Assembly (NCBI GenBank): GCA_037349105.1
Contig: JAYJMM010000105.1
Location: 124,001 to 188,000 of the forward strand
Origin: Limnomonas spitsbergensis
Taxonomy: Eukaryota > Chlorophyta > Chlorophyceae > Chlamydomonadales
Reading direction: 5' to 3'
Length of the DNA: 64,000 bases
The notes beneath the pieces are model-generated. The model made no database searches and was not told the DNA's origin. It worked only from the letters and a program-made list of their open reading frames with translations. Numbering within the stretch: the first letter of the stretch is position 1; the number at the start of each line of letters is the position of its first letter. The translations under genes and the position numbers were made by a program. Positions 1 to 13,800 of this stretch are shown piece by piece.

Positions 1-3000
1 ACAACAGCGTCTTTCAAATGGCCACAAATTCGGCGGAGGTTGCAGACCAGGACACATTGCACGGTGGAATCACGCAGTACAAAGTTCGCGGCAGCGTACA
101 ACACTTGCTCGGCCCCCTACATCCCGACGGCAACCGCACAGCTCAGTTCATGCAGATGTACATCCTAGATCCAGAGATGGCAGACAACCAGCGTTACCAA
201 ATGGCCCTGAACATGAACATCGCTCGTCCCGACCAAACCATTCTGACAGGTCTTCGGGAGATGCTACACCAACACAACCCCTATGTCCAAGAATTTGCAA
301 ACGCTTCTGAGATCAGCCAGACAATGGACAACGACGGACAGCCAGAGTATGACGTGGCCATCACTATTTCCAGAGAAGGCGTCCCTCACACAGCTGGCAA
401 CGTGTACCGGGCACCGACTGCTGGCGCTGACCTAGCGGGTGTCATACCAAACACCATGATCGACAAAAACGACATCCTCATCTACGGCCACTCAGGCGGC
501 CTGCAACACATCAACAATCTCAACGGCGCCTACCATCCTCTGCACTATCCACTGCTCTTCCCGTATGGCGAGCCCGGCTGGAACAGCGAGCTGAAATACA
601 ACAACCGCACTATTTCATGCAAAGATCACGTCAAGTATCGCCTGCAGGAGCGTGTGGGTCTGCTGTCCACGAACTCTCACATACCTTCAATCCTAGCCGA
701 CAGCGACCATCTGTTACGAGCACAACGCCTGCTGCAGGAATACATTGTCGACAACTGGTGCCAAATCGAGCAGAACAACCTCAAGTACCTACGCACGCAC
801 CAAACGGAACTTCGAGCTGACCAGTACAACATCCTCGAAGACGCAGTAGCAGCAGGTGAAAATGCACACGTCCTAACATGTGCACGCCCCCCACGTAACA
901 GCATGGCCTGAAAAGCCCTGACACACATACTGCCATGACAAAACTGTCACCCGACATCAGCATTTTATGCAACGTATACCACAGCATGCGCAAAAGCTTG
1001 AACACTAACCTTCAACCCAGACCCGGCTATGTAGTCCGGCCTCAACCATGACGACCGCAATATCCCAACCCCTGCATACCTTCACTTCACACGGAAAATT
1101 ATGACATGCATGGTCCGCAGATGCAGAGCTTCACGACGCTCGACAAACAGGCCACCGTGTCATCCTGCCGTCTACCTTTGAGGGCGGCGATCGTCATATG
1201 AACGCATGTTTCCAAGACAGCATGGCCATCGTACGCAACAACGGCAAGCCCGACCTATTCATCACTTTCGTGGCCAACCCCCGGTGGCCTGAAGTCATAG
1301 CCGCATTACTGCCCGGTCAATCATCTCAAGACCGCAGCGACATTGTGGCTCGCGTTTTCAAGATCAAATTAGAGGCCATGCTACAAGACCTTTACCAGAA
1401 GCAGGTGCTAGGCCGAGCCATCTCCTTCCTACACGTCATAGAATACCAGAAACGCGGTCTACCACACGCGCACATCCTCATCATTCTACATCCCGATGAC
1501 AAGCTCCGCACACCCGCCGATTACAATTCCATCGTTTCTGCTGAACTACCAGACCCCAGCGACACACACCTGTACGACACCATCACCACCTGGAACTTGC
1601 ATGGACCCTGCGGTCCCACCACCACCGCACCGTGCTGCCAAAACGATCGCCACCTCTGCGAGAACTGGTCAGTGGTGCCTCGTACGTTGTGCTCCATGAA
1701 ATAACAGAATACCTATATAACCTGCGCTTGGTTCAGCTACAAACATGCACAGGCTACGCCTCCTTCAACTACATACCTGCAGAGGTTCAACCCGATTCAG
1801 CTACATACCTGCATAGGCTGCGCCTCCTTCAGCTACTGTCCTGCACAAGTTGCGCCTGCTTCGGCAACATACATGCACATCTTGTGTGTGATTCAGCTAC
1901 ATAACTGCACATGCTGCACCTCATTCAAGTACAGACATGCACATGCTTGAGGTACATACCCGCGTACGCTGCGTCTGATTCACCTACATACATGCACATG
2001 TTGCGCCTGTTGTAACATGACTGCTCCATATTCACTACCGCACATAACAACATGTGTTCCCCATTTTCCAGGTTCCCAAAGCCTTTCACCGAGCACACGA
2101 CAGAATCTCAACAAGGATACCCCGTCTACAGACGCCGACAAGGGCCTACCTTCCAGAAACACGATGGCCACGTGTTCGACAACAGCTGGGTCATAGCGCA
2201 CAATCCCGCCTTGAGCCGCAAATACAACGCACACATCAACGTCGAAATCTGCTGCTCCATCAAAAGCGTTAAATACTTGTACAAATACTTGTACAAAGGC
2301 TATGACCGAGTGCAGTTGATGCAAACAACTCGCACTCGTGCTGCAGGTAAATACTCAGTTCGAATCATGTTGTGTGTGTTCCAACACGTTGCAGCTGCTT
2401 GTCCGACACATAGACATATGTTGCAGGCCAAAACAACCCGTCACCCCCAATGGACAACGCAGACGCAGGACCTTCTGACAGCCACATAGACGCTACCGGT
2501 GAGCATGTCATCATTCAGACCCCTCATGTTCTCATGCCACTTACCACGTCTTATTGCGTCTAAATCACACCGCTGTCCTTGCAAAACTACTCATGCAGGA
2601 CTTCCCAATGTCGTGCCACCCATACCCCATCCTCAACCTCCACCACCTCAGTCTCCGCTGCCAACACCTGCCGGTCAGTTATAATGCTCCCCCCAAACTG
2701 ACCATGCTCCTTTCAATGCTGTACAAATTGCAGCCCTTATGGGGCCCGCAATCCATACCTGAGCTGCAGTCACTTTCATTCCACAGGAAATTCAGCTACG
2801 TTGACTGTTACCGGCCTCTGTTGTTCCTTCTTTCAACCAAGCAAACAAATACATGCAAATTCCTGACACGCCGACTATACCGATGCTGCAGGACCATCGC
2901 AACATCCTTCAGACTTCCGCTGCCCCACCGCGGGGCCATGTCCCGGACTCATGAGTAAGTATTCCTCGTCATTTCTGTACCTAGCCTAACCACATAAGTC

Positions 3001-6000
3001 CAATGTTCATGACTGCATTATCTAATTCCCGTCTCTTCCATTTACACAGATGCTATGTCCGGCTCTGCCCATTCCAAATACACAGCAGGTGAGATTACCA
3101 TCCTTACCTGTACCAGCATGCGCTCATGCTTCCACTACAGAACATGTGTACTACACACACACACATGTGCTCATTGTCCGACTCTAACACTGAGCACACA
3201 CGCCCTACATACACTCCTCCCCCCATTATTGCAGCGCCGAGAACCTATGATGAAATTCAACATTACTTGGACTGCCGATACGTGGGTACGACCGAAGCCT
3301 TCTGGCGCATCATGGGATTTGAAATCCACGACTCATGCCCCACCATCGAGCGCTTGGACATCCACCTACCCAAACAGCAACTAGTGCGGTACGACGCGGA
3401 GGAAGACGTTCAAGACGTAGTCGGTCTCGGCGAACCTATGACCAAGCTCACTGCCTGGATGCAATACAACCTACAGAACACGGAAGCGCGAGACACGCTG
3501 TACCACCACTTCCCCAGGCAGCATCGATGGATCAACAAAGACAAGATATGGCAGAAAAGAAGAAGCCTGTCTGGCAAACGTCTGTGGGCGTACCCCGTAG
3601 GACGCATCTACTTTGTGCACCCGAACAACGGTGCGTCACCCGACACAGTTGTTTTCCTCGGACTCACACATGACCCCAGGCCGTACAACCTCGCAAGCAG
3701 ATAGCCTGCACCTGGTTCTTGCCACTGTTACCGCTCTGTACCACAAAACATCCAGCTCGCACCCTGGTAGCACAGCCCACAACTGAAATATATGACACAA
3801 TGCTAACCCACTTGGCAAGTTAGTTTTCAACGCTCCTTTCCGCCACTGACAAACCTTAACATACCTCACTTCTCGACTGCAGCGCAACGCCCTTGTCAAG
3901 TTACGGCCTAATCACACCCTACACCTTTTGGCCCCACACCTGTTTTCGCAGAAGAACTGTTCGCCATGCGCACCCTGCTCACGCACATACCTGGTGCAAC
4001 CTGCTTCAAGGACCTTCGCACTACGCCCGACGGCGTCATGCACGCTAGCTTCCACGCCGCCGCCGTCCACATGGGCCTCGCTGCCAACGATGAAGAATGC
4101 AAGCACTGCCTGCAAGAGGCAGTCACATATCAAATGCCTTCAGCATTGCGCATCCTGTTCGTTTTCTTCCTCACGCACAACGCCGTCAGCAAGGATGATG
4201 CACAGCGTTTGTGGGACACCTTCAAAAGCCACTTCAGCGAGGACTTCCAACATCGCCGCAGCCTACAACTGCACCTACCCTCATCGGCATCCCTGCCCGA
4301 CCGCGAACAGACCCTTTGCGAAGACGAAGCGTTACGCGAACTGGACGACCTACTCCACGCTTACCGTGGCAGCCTCGACAGCGCTGGCCTACCGCAGCCT
4401 ACCCATGCAGAAGCACAAACAAACAGCACACCGGCAGACAAAGAAAGGCAGCGCTACGACATCGACGACCTGAACATTCGGCTACAGGCCATGCACCTCA
4501 CGCAAGAACAAACTGCTTTCTTCAACGCCGTCATGCAGTCCGTGAACGACGACCTCAACGATAACGCCTGCACCCCAGCTGGTCGGGTCTTCTTCCTAGA
4601 CAGTCCCGGCGGGTGCGGCAAAAGCTTCGTGCTGGAAAAGATCATCTACACCGTCCGCAGAGACGCCCTCATCGCTGCTGCAACAGCCTCATCGGGCGTG
4701 GCTTCCCTGCTCCTGCCCGGCGGCACCACTGCCCACTCCCGCTACGGCATTTCCCTCGACCCCAACGACGCCTGCCACAGCACCCTGTCAGCCAATTCAG
4801 ACGCAGCGAAGCTACTGAAAGAATGCAACCTGCACGTCTGGGACGAAGGTCCTATGATGAGCAAACACTGCTTCCATGCAGTGGACCAGGAGCTGCGCGA
4901 CATCATGCGCACAATCCCTAACCAAGCTTGGCGTGTCAACGTGCCGTTCGGCGGCCGCACCTTTGTCATCAGCGGTGACTTCCGGCAGGTCCTGCCCGTC
5001 GTCAAACGTGGTAACAAAGCCAAGATCCTCGAGGCCACACTCAAGCAAGCTACCTTCTGGCCAGGCGTTCGACACTTCCACCTCACCGTCAACATGCGTG
5101 TGCAGCGCCTGCAGAACCTAGGCGGCGATGCGACGCGATTCCAAGCCTATGCAGATTGGCTGCTCCGTCTAGGCGAGGGCCGCCTCAGCAACCCAGTCAT
5201 CATTCCTGAACACATGCGCGTGCAAGGCACCGACCCCATGCAACTGGTCGCCTTGGTGTTCGGCGACCTCGCAAACGATGCCGGCGCACGCACTCCCGAA
5301 CGGCTTATCACCAACGCCATCCTCAGTACCAGGTCCGTCCCGATATAAACAGTCTCCTAGTAAAACATGTGCATGCCTCCCCGGTCATATTCTGAATGAT
5401 TGCAATAGCCTACTTCAGAGGTCATATTTCAGCATGCAGAGATCAAGGTACATAATTCGGACTTCACCCTATCCGCACAACACCAGCTTCAACCTACCAC
5501 CTCTCACTGCTGCAGACGCCTTCCAGTCCTGCCTACACACCGCTCAAACTTACCTTCTGTAATGTAACTCCTGGCCTCGCTGCAGGAACGACACCATTCT
5601 CAAGCTCAACAACGACATCCTGAACATATTCCCCGGAGACGTGACCACATACCTGAGCGTCGACTCGCCAGCAGCCGACGATGTGCACCTGTTTGCTGTG
5701 GAGTTCCTCAACGGGCTCACGGTGCAGGGCTTGCCTCCACATGAGCTGCGTCTCAAGCCCGGCTGTCCCATCATGCTGATCCGCAACTTGAACCTGCGAG
5801 CGGGCATGTCCAACGGCACACGTCTCATCGTGAAAGAGCTGCGCAGATTCACCATCTGTGCCACCATTCAGACCGGCCCAGCCAAAGGCACGGACGTCCT
5901 CATTCCCCGCATCTCTCTCACGCCCACCAACCAAGACTTCGACATCAAGTTCACACGCCTCCAGTTCCCAGTGCGCCTGGCGTTCGCTATGACCATCAAT

Positions 6001-6207
6001 AAAGCCCAGGGCCAGACCCTACAGCGCGTCGGCATCCTGCTTCCGGACCCCTGCTTCGCCCACGGCCAGCTGTACACAGCTCCATCGCGGACCGGCGACC
6101 CCGACGGCGTGCACTTCATGGTCGCGCACGAGCAAGACCCCGTGCTCCTGGCAGCACAGGGCATGCACACGCCCAACATAGTGTACGCAGAGATTTTCCA
6201 AGACTGA
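1..6207 (+). CDS. Helitron Rep-helicase transposase (HUH endonuclease + Pif1-like helicase), 5' end outside window
   Basis: Rolling-circle transposase that nicks and joins single strands and unwinds DNA. I join ten exons: 1-855, 1151-1667, 2072-2346, 2427-2498, 2599-2673, 2892-2954, 3050-3088, 3235-3630, 3952-5332, 5586-6207. All introns are GT..AG and every phase matches, giving 1430 residues plus stop. Frame is open at base 3, so the ATG at 18 is probably internal. The Helitron N-like region carries the HUH motif GLPHAHI (His codons 1465 and 1471) and the tyrosine motif KYLYKYLYKG near 2271-2300. The Pif1 part shows Walker A SPGGCGKSF (about 4600-4626), Walker B VWDEGPMM, GDFRQVLPVV, NMR, TINKAQGQTL and a final GQLYTAPSR motif. 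No stop or frameshift interrupts the joined frame. No OTU or AP-endonuclease domain is visible. Family assignment is firm; individual small exons 4-7 are inferred from splice signals and phase only. Confidence 0.9.
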
Positions 6208-7142
6208 CGTACGACACATGCACCTCATGTGCCACGGTATCATTATTACTTACTCGGGCTCTAGGCAGCACATGCATGCATACATGAACGCTGTACTTTT
6301 ACTAAACATCTAAGTAGGGCATGCGTGCTCAGTTTTATTGGCAACCACAAACATACTTGTCATGCAACTTTGGGTGTGAACACCTATTCTGCCAATGCCG
6401 AACATATTTTTCTTCTTGTATTTCTTTAAAACGCAGTTTCAAACGCAGACGACCTACCTCCATGACATGCCCATGCTAATATGCACATGCATTGTACCCA
6501 AATCTTCCACTGTGTAACCTAGTTTCTGCACATGCCCCATCACTTCAACGTGCTACAAACACAGCATCCTTCTGCCAAACCTTACAACCAATGACAAAAA
6601 GGACGTACTACGCACTGCACAAACAAATGCGCCGGCCGGTACACGACATGTTCTTAACATACCTCATACCACACTACCATGCATCACACGTAATAACACC
6701 CACACCTGCAAGCTCATTTAAGCCACGTCCATCCACGATATCGCTGGTACCACGCTCCACACGCCACGCATCATCAGCTATAGAGCAAGCAGTCCCATTC
6801 GCAGCTTCCATATTCTGTTAACAGAAGATTCAGTAATATTCGGCACACCATCGACACTTTAGCACGACGCTACAACGCCGTGTCACAATTTCGGTGCAAC
6901 TGAACAGTCATTTCGGTACATTTTCAACTCCTTTTCGCATCCTCACAGGTCCACCTTTCAACACCTGCTGCCTCACACACGCGCCCGTCCTTCCAATGCG
7001 GCCTGCCAACGCCCACAGTTTCGGAGCCTCATGCACGTACACCTAGCTTCCTTCAAAATCGACGGACATCGACCTCCCTCACGCGTGCATTCACGTGGCT
7101 GCAGCAATTATTTTTAACGTTCCCACGGGCTTACAACGCGAG
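1..7142 (+). mobile_element. Autonomous Helitron, 3' portion
   Basis: The element contains the Rep-helicase gene and a 935-base non-coding tail (6208-7142) in which I see no gene. Its right end is placed at 7142 because the final bases (7106-7142, ending ACAACGCGAG) recur at 10830-10866 and 14553-14589. At the last of these they abut ordinary host sequence. At 7143 the next unit starts directly with TCCTATATATTAAGG. The left end is outside the window. Confidence 0.8.
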
Positions 7143-8399
7143 TCCTATATATTAAGGGAGCAGGGACCTGTGCGTCCGTGACGCTTTATCTTCGAGGTGG
7201 TACACGAGATGTTGCGTGCAACACCGACAAATCGGGCGGGTGCCATGCTATACCTTTCGGAACGGGACCGATCGTCGGTTCGGCCGGGACGAGAGATTTG
7301 CATCGGCCGGACTTTGATACAACTGTGGCGCAAACATGTGTGGGCTGTGCGTGATAATCAGCAGCGGTGCATAAACAATTGTCGGTGCAACAAATGCGGG
7401 GGGCCCGACGGTTGGACCTCCCCCCCCGCCGTGTCGGGAGGTTGCGTGACGAAGCTTCCGGAAACTGCTGGATGTGCCCAGGCCACACGGCGACTGGCCT
7501 AGCTTTACGACGGAATACAGGCCAGTGCTGATCTAAATTGCGCTGGATAGGTCTTTCAAAGGCGCATCTTTCGATACGTAACAAAACATTGGGGGCACAG
7601 GACGCATCGACAAAACGACCTCCGCCGTGCAGCAGCCCACCCAGCACCAAACCTGCGTGCAGTCCGCGACGGACTGTCTGCAACCTACCAGCAGAAGTCC
7701 AAACAGCAAGCACGTACACACGACACATTCTGTGACATGACTGCTGCGACACAGGAATTCAGTCACAGTCTTCCTGTCATTTCAGATTACGAGAATTACA
7801 TTGACACACCTGAATACTGAACATGCCAAAGCAACTCACCTTCCTACTGTTTCTAGCAGTCCTCGTCTGTGAAACAACGCATACAATTCCTAGCTTCGAA
7901 CGTCTGTGCTCATGCTCAATACACACAACGACATCCACATGCGCAGCAATTACTTTTGCAGCTATACCATTGGAAAATTCGCATGTAACGACACTCCGCA
8001 GTTCTGCATGCTGCCCCGCAAAAAAAAACACGACCATGGTGGTACCAACCAAAAACCGTGCCTTCCTATGAGCACTGGTATTTGTTCAACAACCTCGCAC
8101 GCCTACATCGTCGCTACATCCAGGAGCAACAGCTTGAACACATGCACAATGCCATAGGCCTCTTCTGCCTCTACATTTTTTGGTACAGCCTGGCCCCAAT
8201 GATAACCTTCTGTTTGAGAACTGCAGTCATAAGCACAGTTGTAACTTTGTACCTCATGCGGAACATGTTTCTGGTGCTACCATCATCGTTGTACAACTTC
8301 CTTGTGAACCCAGCCTACAGCTACACATGTTTCAACTACTTTTTCTCCAATTAATTCACAGCTCTCTGCCATATTCTGGCCAGTCATACATGACCAATA

Positions 8400-8785
8400 C
8401 ATGAACATATGCACACTTAATTAACCTGCCCTGCCTCATACCTTCACAACTTATTGCAATGCGAAACATGGCGCGCATGGCCATGCACACCACATGTGAT
8501 CCAATTCAGGGTAAACCAGACGAATTAATTCGCAGCTCTCCGCCACGTCCTGGCCTGTCATACATGACTGCTACATCAGCACATGCACGCTTGATTAGCC
8601 TGCTCTGCCTCATAGCTTCGCAAGTTATTGCGATGCAAATCATGCCGCGCATGGCCAGGCACACGACATGGGATCCAATTCAGGGCAAACATTGCCAATT
8701 AATTCGCAGCTCTCCGCCACGTTCTGGTCAGTCATACATCACTGCTACATCAACACATGCACGCTTTATTAGCCTGCTCTGCCCC
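8400..8785 (+). repeat. Imperfect ~170-bp tandem repeats inside Helitron units
   Basis: Blocks containing cgcagctctccgccacg, ctgctacatca, a CATGGCC-rich stretch and gatccaattcaggg recur in degenerate form two to three times per inner copy. Equivalent stretches lie at about 10030-10410, 12125-12508 and 13750-14130. They explain the open frame running through this stretch, which I do not regard as a gene. Confidence 0.6.
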
Positions 8786-9449
8786 AGCAGGGACCTGTGC
8801 GTCCGTGACGCTTTATCTTCGAGGTGGTACACGAGATGTTGCGTGCAACACCGACAAATCGGGCGGGTGCCATGCTATACCTTTCGGAACGGGACCGATC
8901 GTCGGTTCGGCCGGGACGAGAGATTTGCATCGGCCGGACTTTGATACAACTGTGGCGCAAACATGTGTGGGCTGTGCGTGATAATCAGCAGCGGTGCATA
9001 AACAATTGTCGGTGCAACAAATGCGGGGGGCCCGACGGTTGGACCTCCCCCCCCGCCGTGTCGGGAGGTTGCGTGACGAAGCTTCCGGAAACTGCTGGAT
9101 GTGCCCAGGCCACACGGCGACTGGCCTAGCTTTACGACGGAATACAGGCCAGTGCTGATCTAAATTGCGCTGGATAGGTCTTTCAAAGGCGCATCTTTCG
9201 ATACGTAACAAAACATTGGGGGCACAGGACGCATCGACAAAACGACCTCCGCCGTGCAGCAGCCCACCCAGCACCAAACCTGCGTGCAGTCCGCGACGGA
9301 CTGTCTGCAACCTACCAGCAGAAGTCCAAACAGCAAGCACGTACACACGACACATTCTGTGACATGACTGCTGCGACACAGGAATTCAGTCACAGTCTTC
9401 CTGTCATTTCAGATTACGAGAATTACATTGACACACCTGAATACTGAAC

Positions 9450-9980
9450 ATGCCAAAGCAACTCACCTTCCTACTGTTTCTAGCAGTCCTCGTCTGTGAA
9501 ACAACGCATACAATTCCTAGCTTCGAACGTCTGTGCTCATGCTCAATACACACAACGACATCCACATGCGCAGCAATTACTTTTGCAGCTATACCATTGG
9601 AAAATTCGCATGTAACGACACTCCGCAGTTCTGCATGCTGCCCCGCAAAAAAAACACGACCATGGTGGTACCAACCAAAAACCGTGCCTTCCTATGAGCA
9701 CTGGTATTTGTTCAACAACCTCGCACGCCTACATCGTCGCTACATCCAGGAGCAACAGCTTGAACACATGCACAATGCCATAGGCCTCTTCTGCCTCTAC
9801 ATTTTTTGGTACAGCCTGGCCCCAATGATAACCTTCTGTTTGAGAACTGCAGTCATAAGCACAGTTGTAACTTTGTACCTCATGCGGAACATGTTTCTGG
9901 TGCTACCATCATCGTTGTACAACTTCCTTGTGAACCCAGCCTACAGCTACACATGTTTCAACTACTTTTTCTCCAATTAA
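9450..9980 (+). CDS. Doubtful 176-residue ORF in non-autonomous Helitron, possible signal peptide
   Basis: Not recognised. The frame begins MPKQLTFLLFLAVLVCETTH, which looks like a secretion signal, and has a hydrophobic stretch further on. It is repeated unchanged at 11547-12077 and 13173-13703, but at 7823 one extra A in the A run breaks it. Neighbouring frames over the same DNA also look protein-like (for example a Cys/His-rich stretch from about 8180 and HMRSNYFCSYTIGKFAC near 7930). This region may therefore be a decayed, frameshifted captured gene rather than a working one. Conservation among copies reflects recent amplification, not selection. Confidence 0.2.
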   Translation: MPKQLTFLLFLAVLVCETTHTIPSFERLCSCSIHTTTSTCAAITFAAIPLENSHVTTLRSSACCPAKKTRPWWYQPKTVPSYEHWYLFNNLARLHRRYIQEQQLEHMHNAIGLFCLYIFWYSLAPMITFCLRTAVISTVVTLYLMRNMFLVLPSSLYNFLVNPAYSYTCFNYFFSN

Positions 9981-10866
9981 TTCACAGCTCTCTGCCATAT
10001 TCTGGCCAGTCATACATGACCAATACATGAACATATGCACACTTAATTAACCTGCCCTGCCTCATACCTTCACAACTTATTGCAATGCGAAACATGGCGC
10101 GCATGGCCATGCACACCACATGTGATCCAATTCAGGGTAAACCAGACGAATTAATTCGCAGCTCTCCGCCACGTCCTGGCCTGTCATACATGACTGCTAC
10201 ATCAGCACATGCACGCTTGATTAGCCTGCTCTGCCTCATAGCTTCGCAAGTTATTGCGATGCAAATCATGCCGCGCATGGCCAGGCACACGACATGGGAT
10301 CCAATTCAGGGCAAACATTGCCAATTAATTCGCAGCTCTCCGCCACGTTCTGGTCAGTCATACATCACTGCTACATCAACACATGCACGCTTTATTAGCT
10401 CGCTCTGCCCCAGAGCTTCGCAAGTTATTGCGATGCGAAACATGCCGCGCATGGCCAGGCACACCACCGCATGGGTTCCAACTAAACAATACCCTGCCCT
10501 TCCTAGTCCGTATCTTCACAAGACCAGAACAAGCTTCATTGGCATGCACATGGTGAACGCTTCGCAAACTACCGCGATGCGGAACAAGGCGCGCGCCCAC
10601 GCATGCATGGCCATGCGCCATGCTGACCTCATGGTAAGCCATGCGTGACGTGTTTCGGAGCAGCATCCATCAACGCTGAACACTTGTGACATTTCTCTGG
10701 AAACGTTTTATTGCATATTCATACTTCACCGCCCCTGCTTTGGCTCCGCGACCGCGCATGCCCCACCCACCAATTCCCAGGTACACAGCGCGCGCCAACA
10801 CGCACGCACATCCACGTTCACATTTCGAAAATTAATTTTAACGTTCCCACGGGCTTACAACGCGAG

Positions 10867-13800
10867 TCCTATATATTAAGGGAGCAGGGACCTGTGCGTC
10901 CGTGACGCTTTATCTTCGAGGTGGTACACGAGATGTTGCGTGCAACACCGACAAATCGGGCGGGTGCCATGCTATACCTTTCGGAACGGGACCGATCGTC
11001 GGTTCGGCCGGGACGAGAGATTTGCATCGGCCGGACTTTGATACAACTGTGGCGCAAACATGTGTGGGCTGTGCGTGATAATCAGCAGCGGTGCATAAAC
11101 AATTGTCGGTGCAACAAATGCGGGGGGCCCGACGGTTGGACCTCCCCCCCCGCCGTGTCGGGAGGTTGCGTGACGAAGCTTCCGGAAACTGCTGGATGTG
11201 CCCAGGCCACACGGCGACTGGCCTAGCTTTACGACGGAATACAGGCCAGTGCTGATCTAAATTGCGCTGGATAGGTCTTTCAAAGGCGCATCTTTCGATA
11301 CGTAACAAAACATTGGGGGCACAGGACGCATCGACAAAACGACCTCCGCCGTGCAGCAGCCCACCCAGCACCAAACCTGCGTGCAGTCCGCGACGGACTG
11401 TCTGCAACCTACCAGCAGAAGTCCAAACAGCAAGCACGTACACACGACACATTCTGTGACATGACTGCTGCGACACAGGAATTCAGTCACAGTCTTCCTG
11501 TCATTTCAGATTACGAGAATTACATTGACACACCTGAATACTGAACATGCCAAAGCAACTCACCTTCCTACTGTTTCTAGCAGTCCTCGTCTGTGAAACA
11601 ACGCATACAATTCCTAGCTTCGAACGTCTGTGCTCATGCTCAATACACACAACGACATCCACATGCGCAGCAATTACTTTTGCAGCTATACCATTGGAAA
11701 ATTCGCATGTAACGACACTCCGCAGTTCTGCATGCTGCCCCGCAAAAAAAACACGACCATGGTGGTACCAACCAAAAACCGTGCCTTCCTATGAGCACTG
11801 GTATTTGTTCAACAACCTCGCACGCCTACATCGTCGCTACATCCAGGAGCAACAGCTTGAACACATGCACAATGCCATAGGCCTCTTCTGCCTCTACATT
11901 TTTTGGTACAGCCTGGCCCCAATGATAACCTTCTGTTTGAGAACTGCAGTCATAAGCACAGTTGTAACTTTGTACCTCATGCGGAACATGTTTCTGGTGC
12001 TACCATCATCGTTGTACAACTTCCTTGTGAACCCAGCCTACAGCTACACATGTTTCAACTACTTTTTCTCCAATTAATTCACAGCTCTCTGCCATATTCT
12101 GGCCAGTCATACATGACCAATACATGAACATATGCACACTTAATTAACCTGCCCTGCCTCATACCTTCACAACTTATTGCAATGCGAAACATGGCGCGCA
12201 TGGCCATGCACACCACATGTGATCCAATTCAGGGTAAACCAGACGAATTAATTCGCAGCTCTCCGCCACGTCCTGGCCTGTCATACATGACTGCTACATC
12301 AGCACATGCACGCTTGATTAGCCTGCTCTGCCTCATAGCTTCGCAAGTTATTGCGATGCAAATCATGCCGCGCATGGCCAGGCACACGACATGGGATCCA
12401 ATTCAGGGCAAACATTGCCAATTAATTCGCAGCTCTCCGCCACGTTCTGGTCAGTCATACATCACTGCTACATCAACACATGCACGCTTTATTAGCCTGC
12501 TCTGCCCCAGCAGGGACCTGTGCGTCCGTGACGCTTTATCTTCGAGGTGGTACACGAGATGTTGCGTGCAACACCGACAAATCGGGCGGGTGCCATGCTA
12601 TACCTTTCGGAACGGGACCGATCGTCGGTTCGGCCGGGACGAGAGATTTGCATCGGCCGGACTTTGATACAACTGTGGCGCAAACATGTGTGGGCTGTGC
12701 GTGATAATCAGCAGCGGTGCATAAACAATTGTCGGTGCAACAAATGCGGGGGGCCCGACGGTTGGACCTCCCCCCCCGCCGTGTCGGGAGGTTGCGTGAC
12801 GAAGCTTCCGGAAACTGCTGGATGTGCCCAGGCCACACGGCGACTGGCCTAGCTTTACGACGGAATACAGGCCAGTGCTGATCTAAATTGCGCTGGATAG
12901 GTCTTTCAAAGGCGCATCTTTCGATACGTAACAAAACATTGGGGGCACAGGACGCATCGACAAAACGACCTCCGCCGTGCAGCAGCCCACCCAGCACCAA
13001 ACCTGCGTGCAGTCCGCGACGGACTGTCTGCAACCTACCAGCAGAAGTCCAAACAGCAAGCACGTACACACGACACATTCTGTGACATGACTGCTGCGAC
13101 ACAGGAATTCAGTCACAGTCTTCCTGTCATTTCAGATTACGAGAATTACATTGACACACCTGAATACTGAACATGCCAAAGCAACTCACCTTCCTACTGT
13201 TTCTAGCAGTCCTCGTCTGTGAAACAACGCATACAATTCCTAGCTTCGAACGTCTGTGCTCATGCTCAATACACACAACGACATCCACATGCGCAGCAAT
13301 TACTTTTGCAGCTATACCATTGGAAAATTCGCATGTAACGACACTCCGCAGTTCTGCATGCTGCCCCGCAAAAAAAACACGACCATGGTGGTACCAACCA
13401 AAAACCGTGCCTTCCTATGAGCACTGGTATTTGTTCAACAACCTCGCACGCCTACATCGTCGCTACATCCAGGAGCAACAGCTTGAACACATGCACAATG
13501 CCATAGGCCTCTTCTGCCTCTACATTTTTTGGTACAGCCTGGCCCCAATGATAACCTTCTGTTTGAGAACTGCAGTCATAAGCACAGTTGTAACTTTGTA
13601 CCTCATGCGGAACATGTTTCTGGTGCTACCATCATCGTTGTACAACTTCCTTGTGAACCCAGCCTACAGCTACACATGTTTCAACTACTTTTTCTCCAAT
13701 TAATTCACAGCTCTCTGCCATATTCTGGCCAGTCATACATGACCAATACATGAACATATGCACACTTAATTAACCTGCCCTGCCTCATACCTTCACAACT

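Larger units (their letters stand above)
7143..10866 (+). mobile_element. Non-autonomous Helitron unit 1 of concatemer
   Basis: A 3724-base unit starting TCCTATATATTAAGG and ending ACAACGCGAG, with the same last ~37 bases as the autonomous element. It lacks Rep and helicase. It is a compound: bases from 7159 recur from 8786, with the first copy cut off at 8785 after tctgcccc and the second running to the true 3' end. The inner copies differ by one base in an A run (nine near 8020, eight near 9650). Sharing a terminus with the Rep-bearing element suggests mobilisation in trans. Confidence 0.75.
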
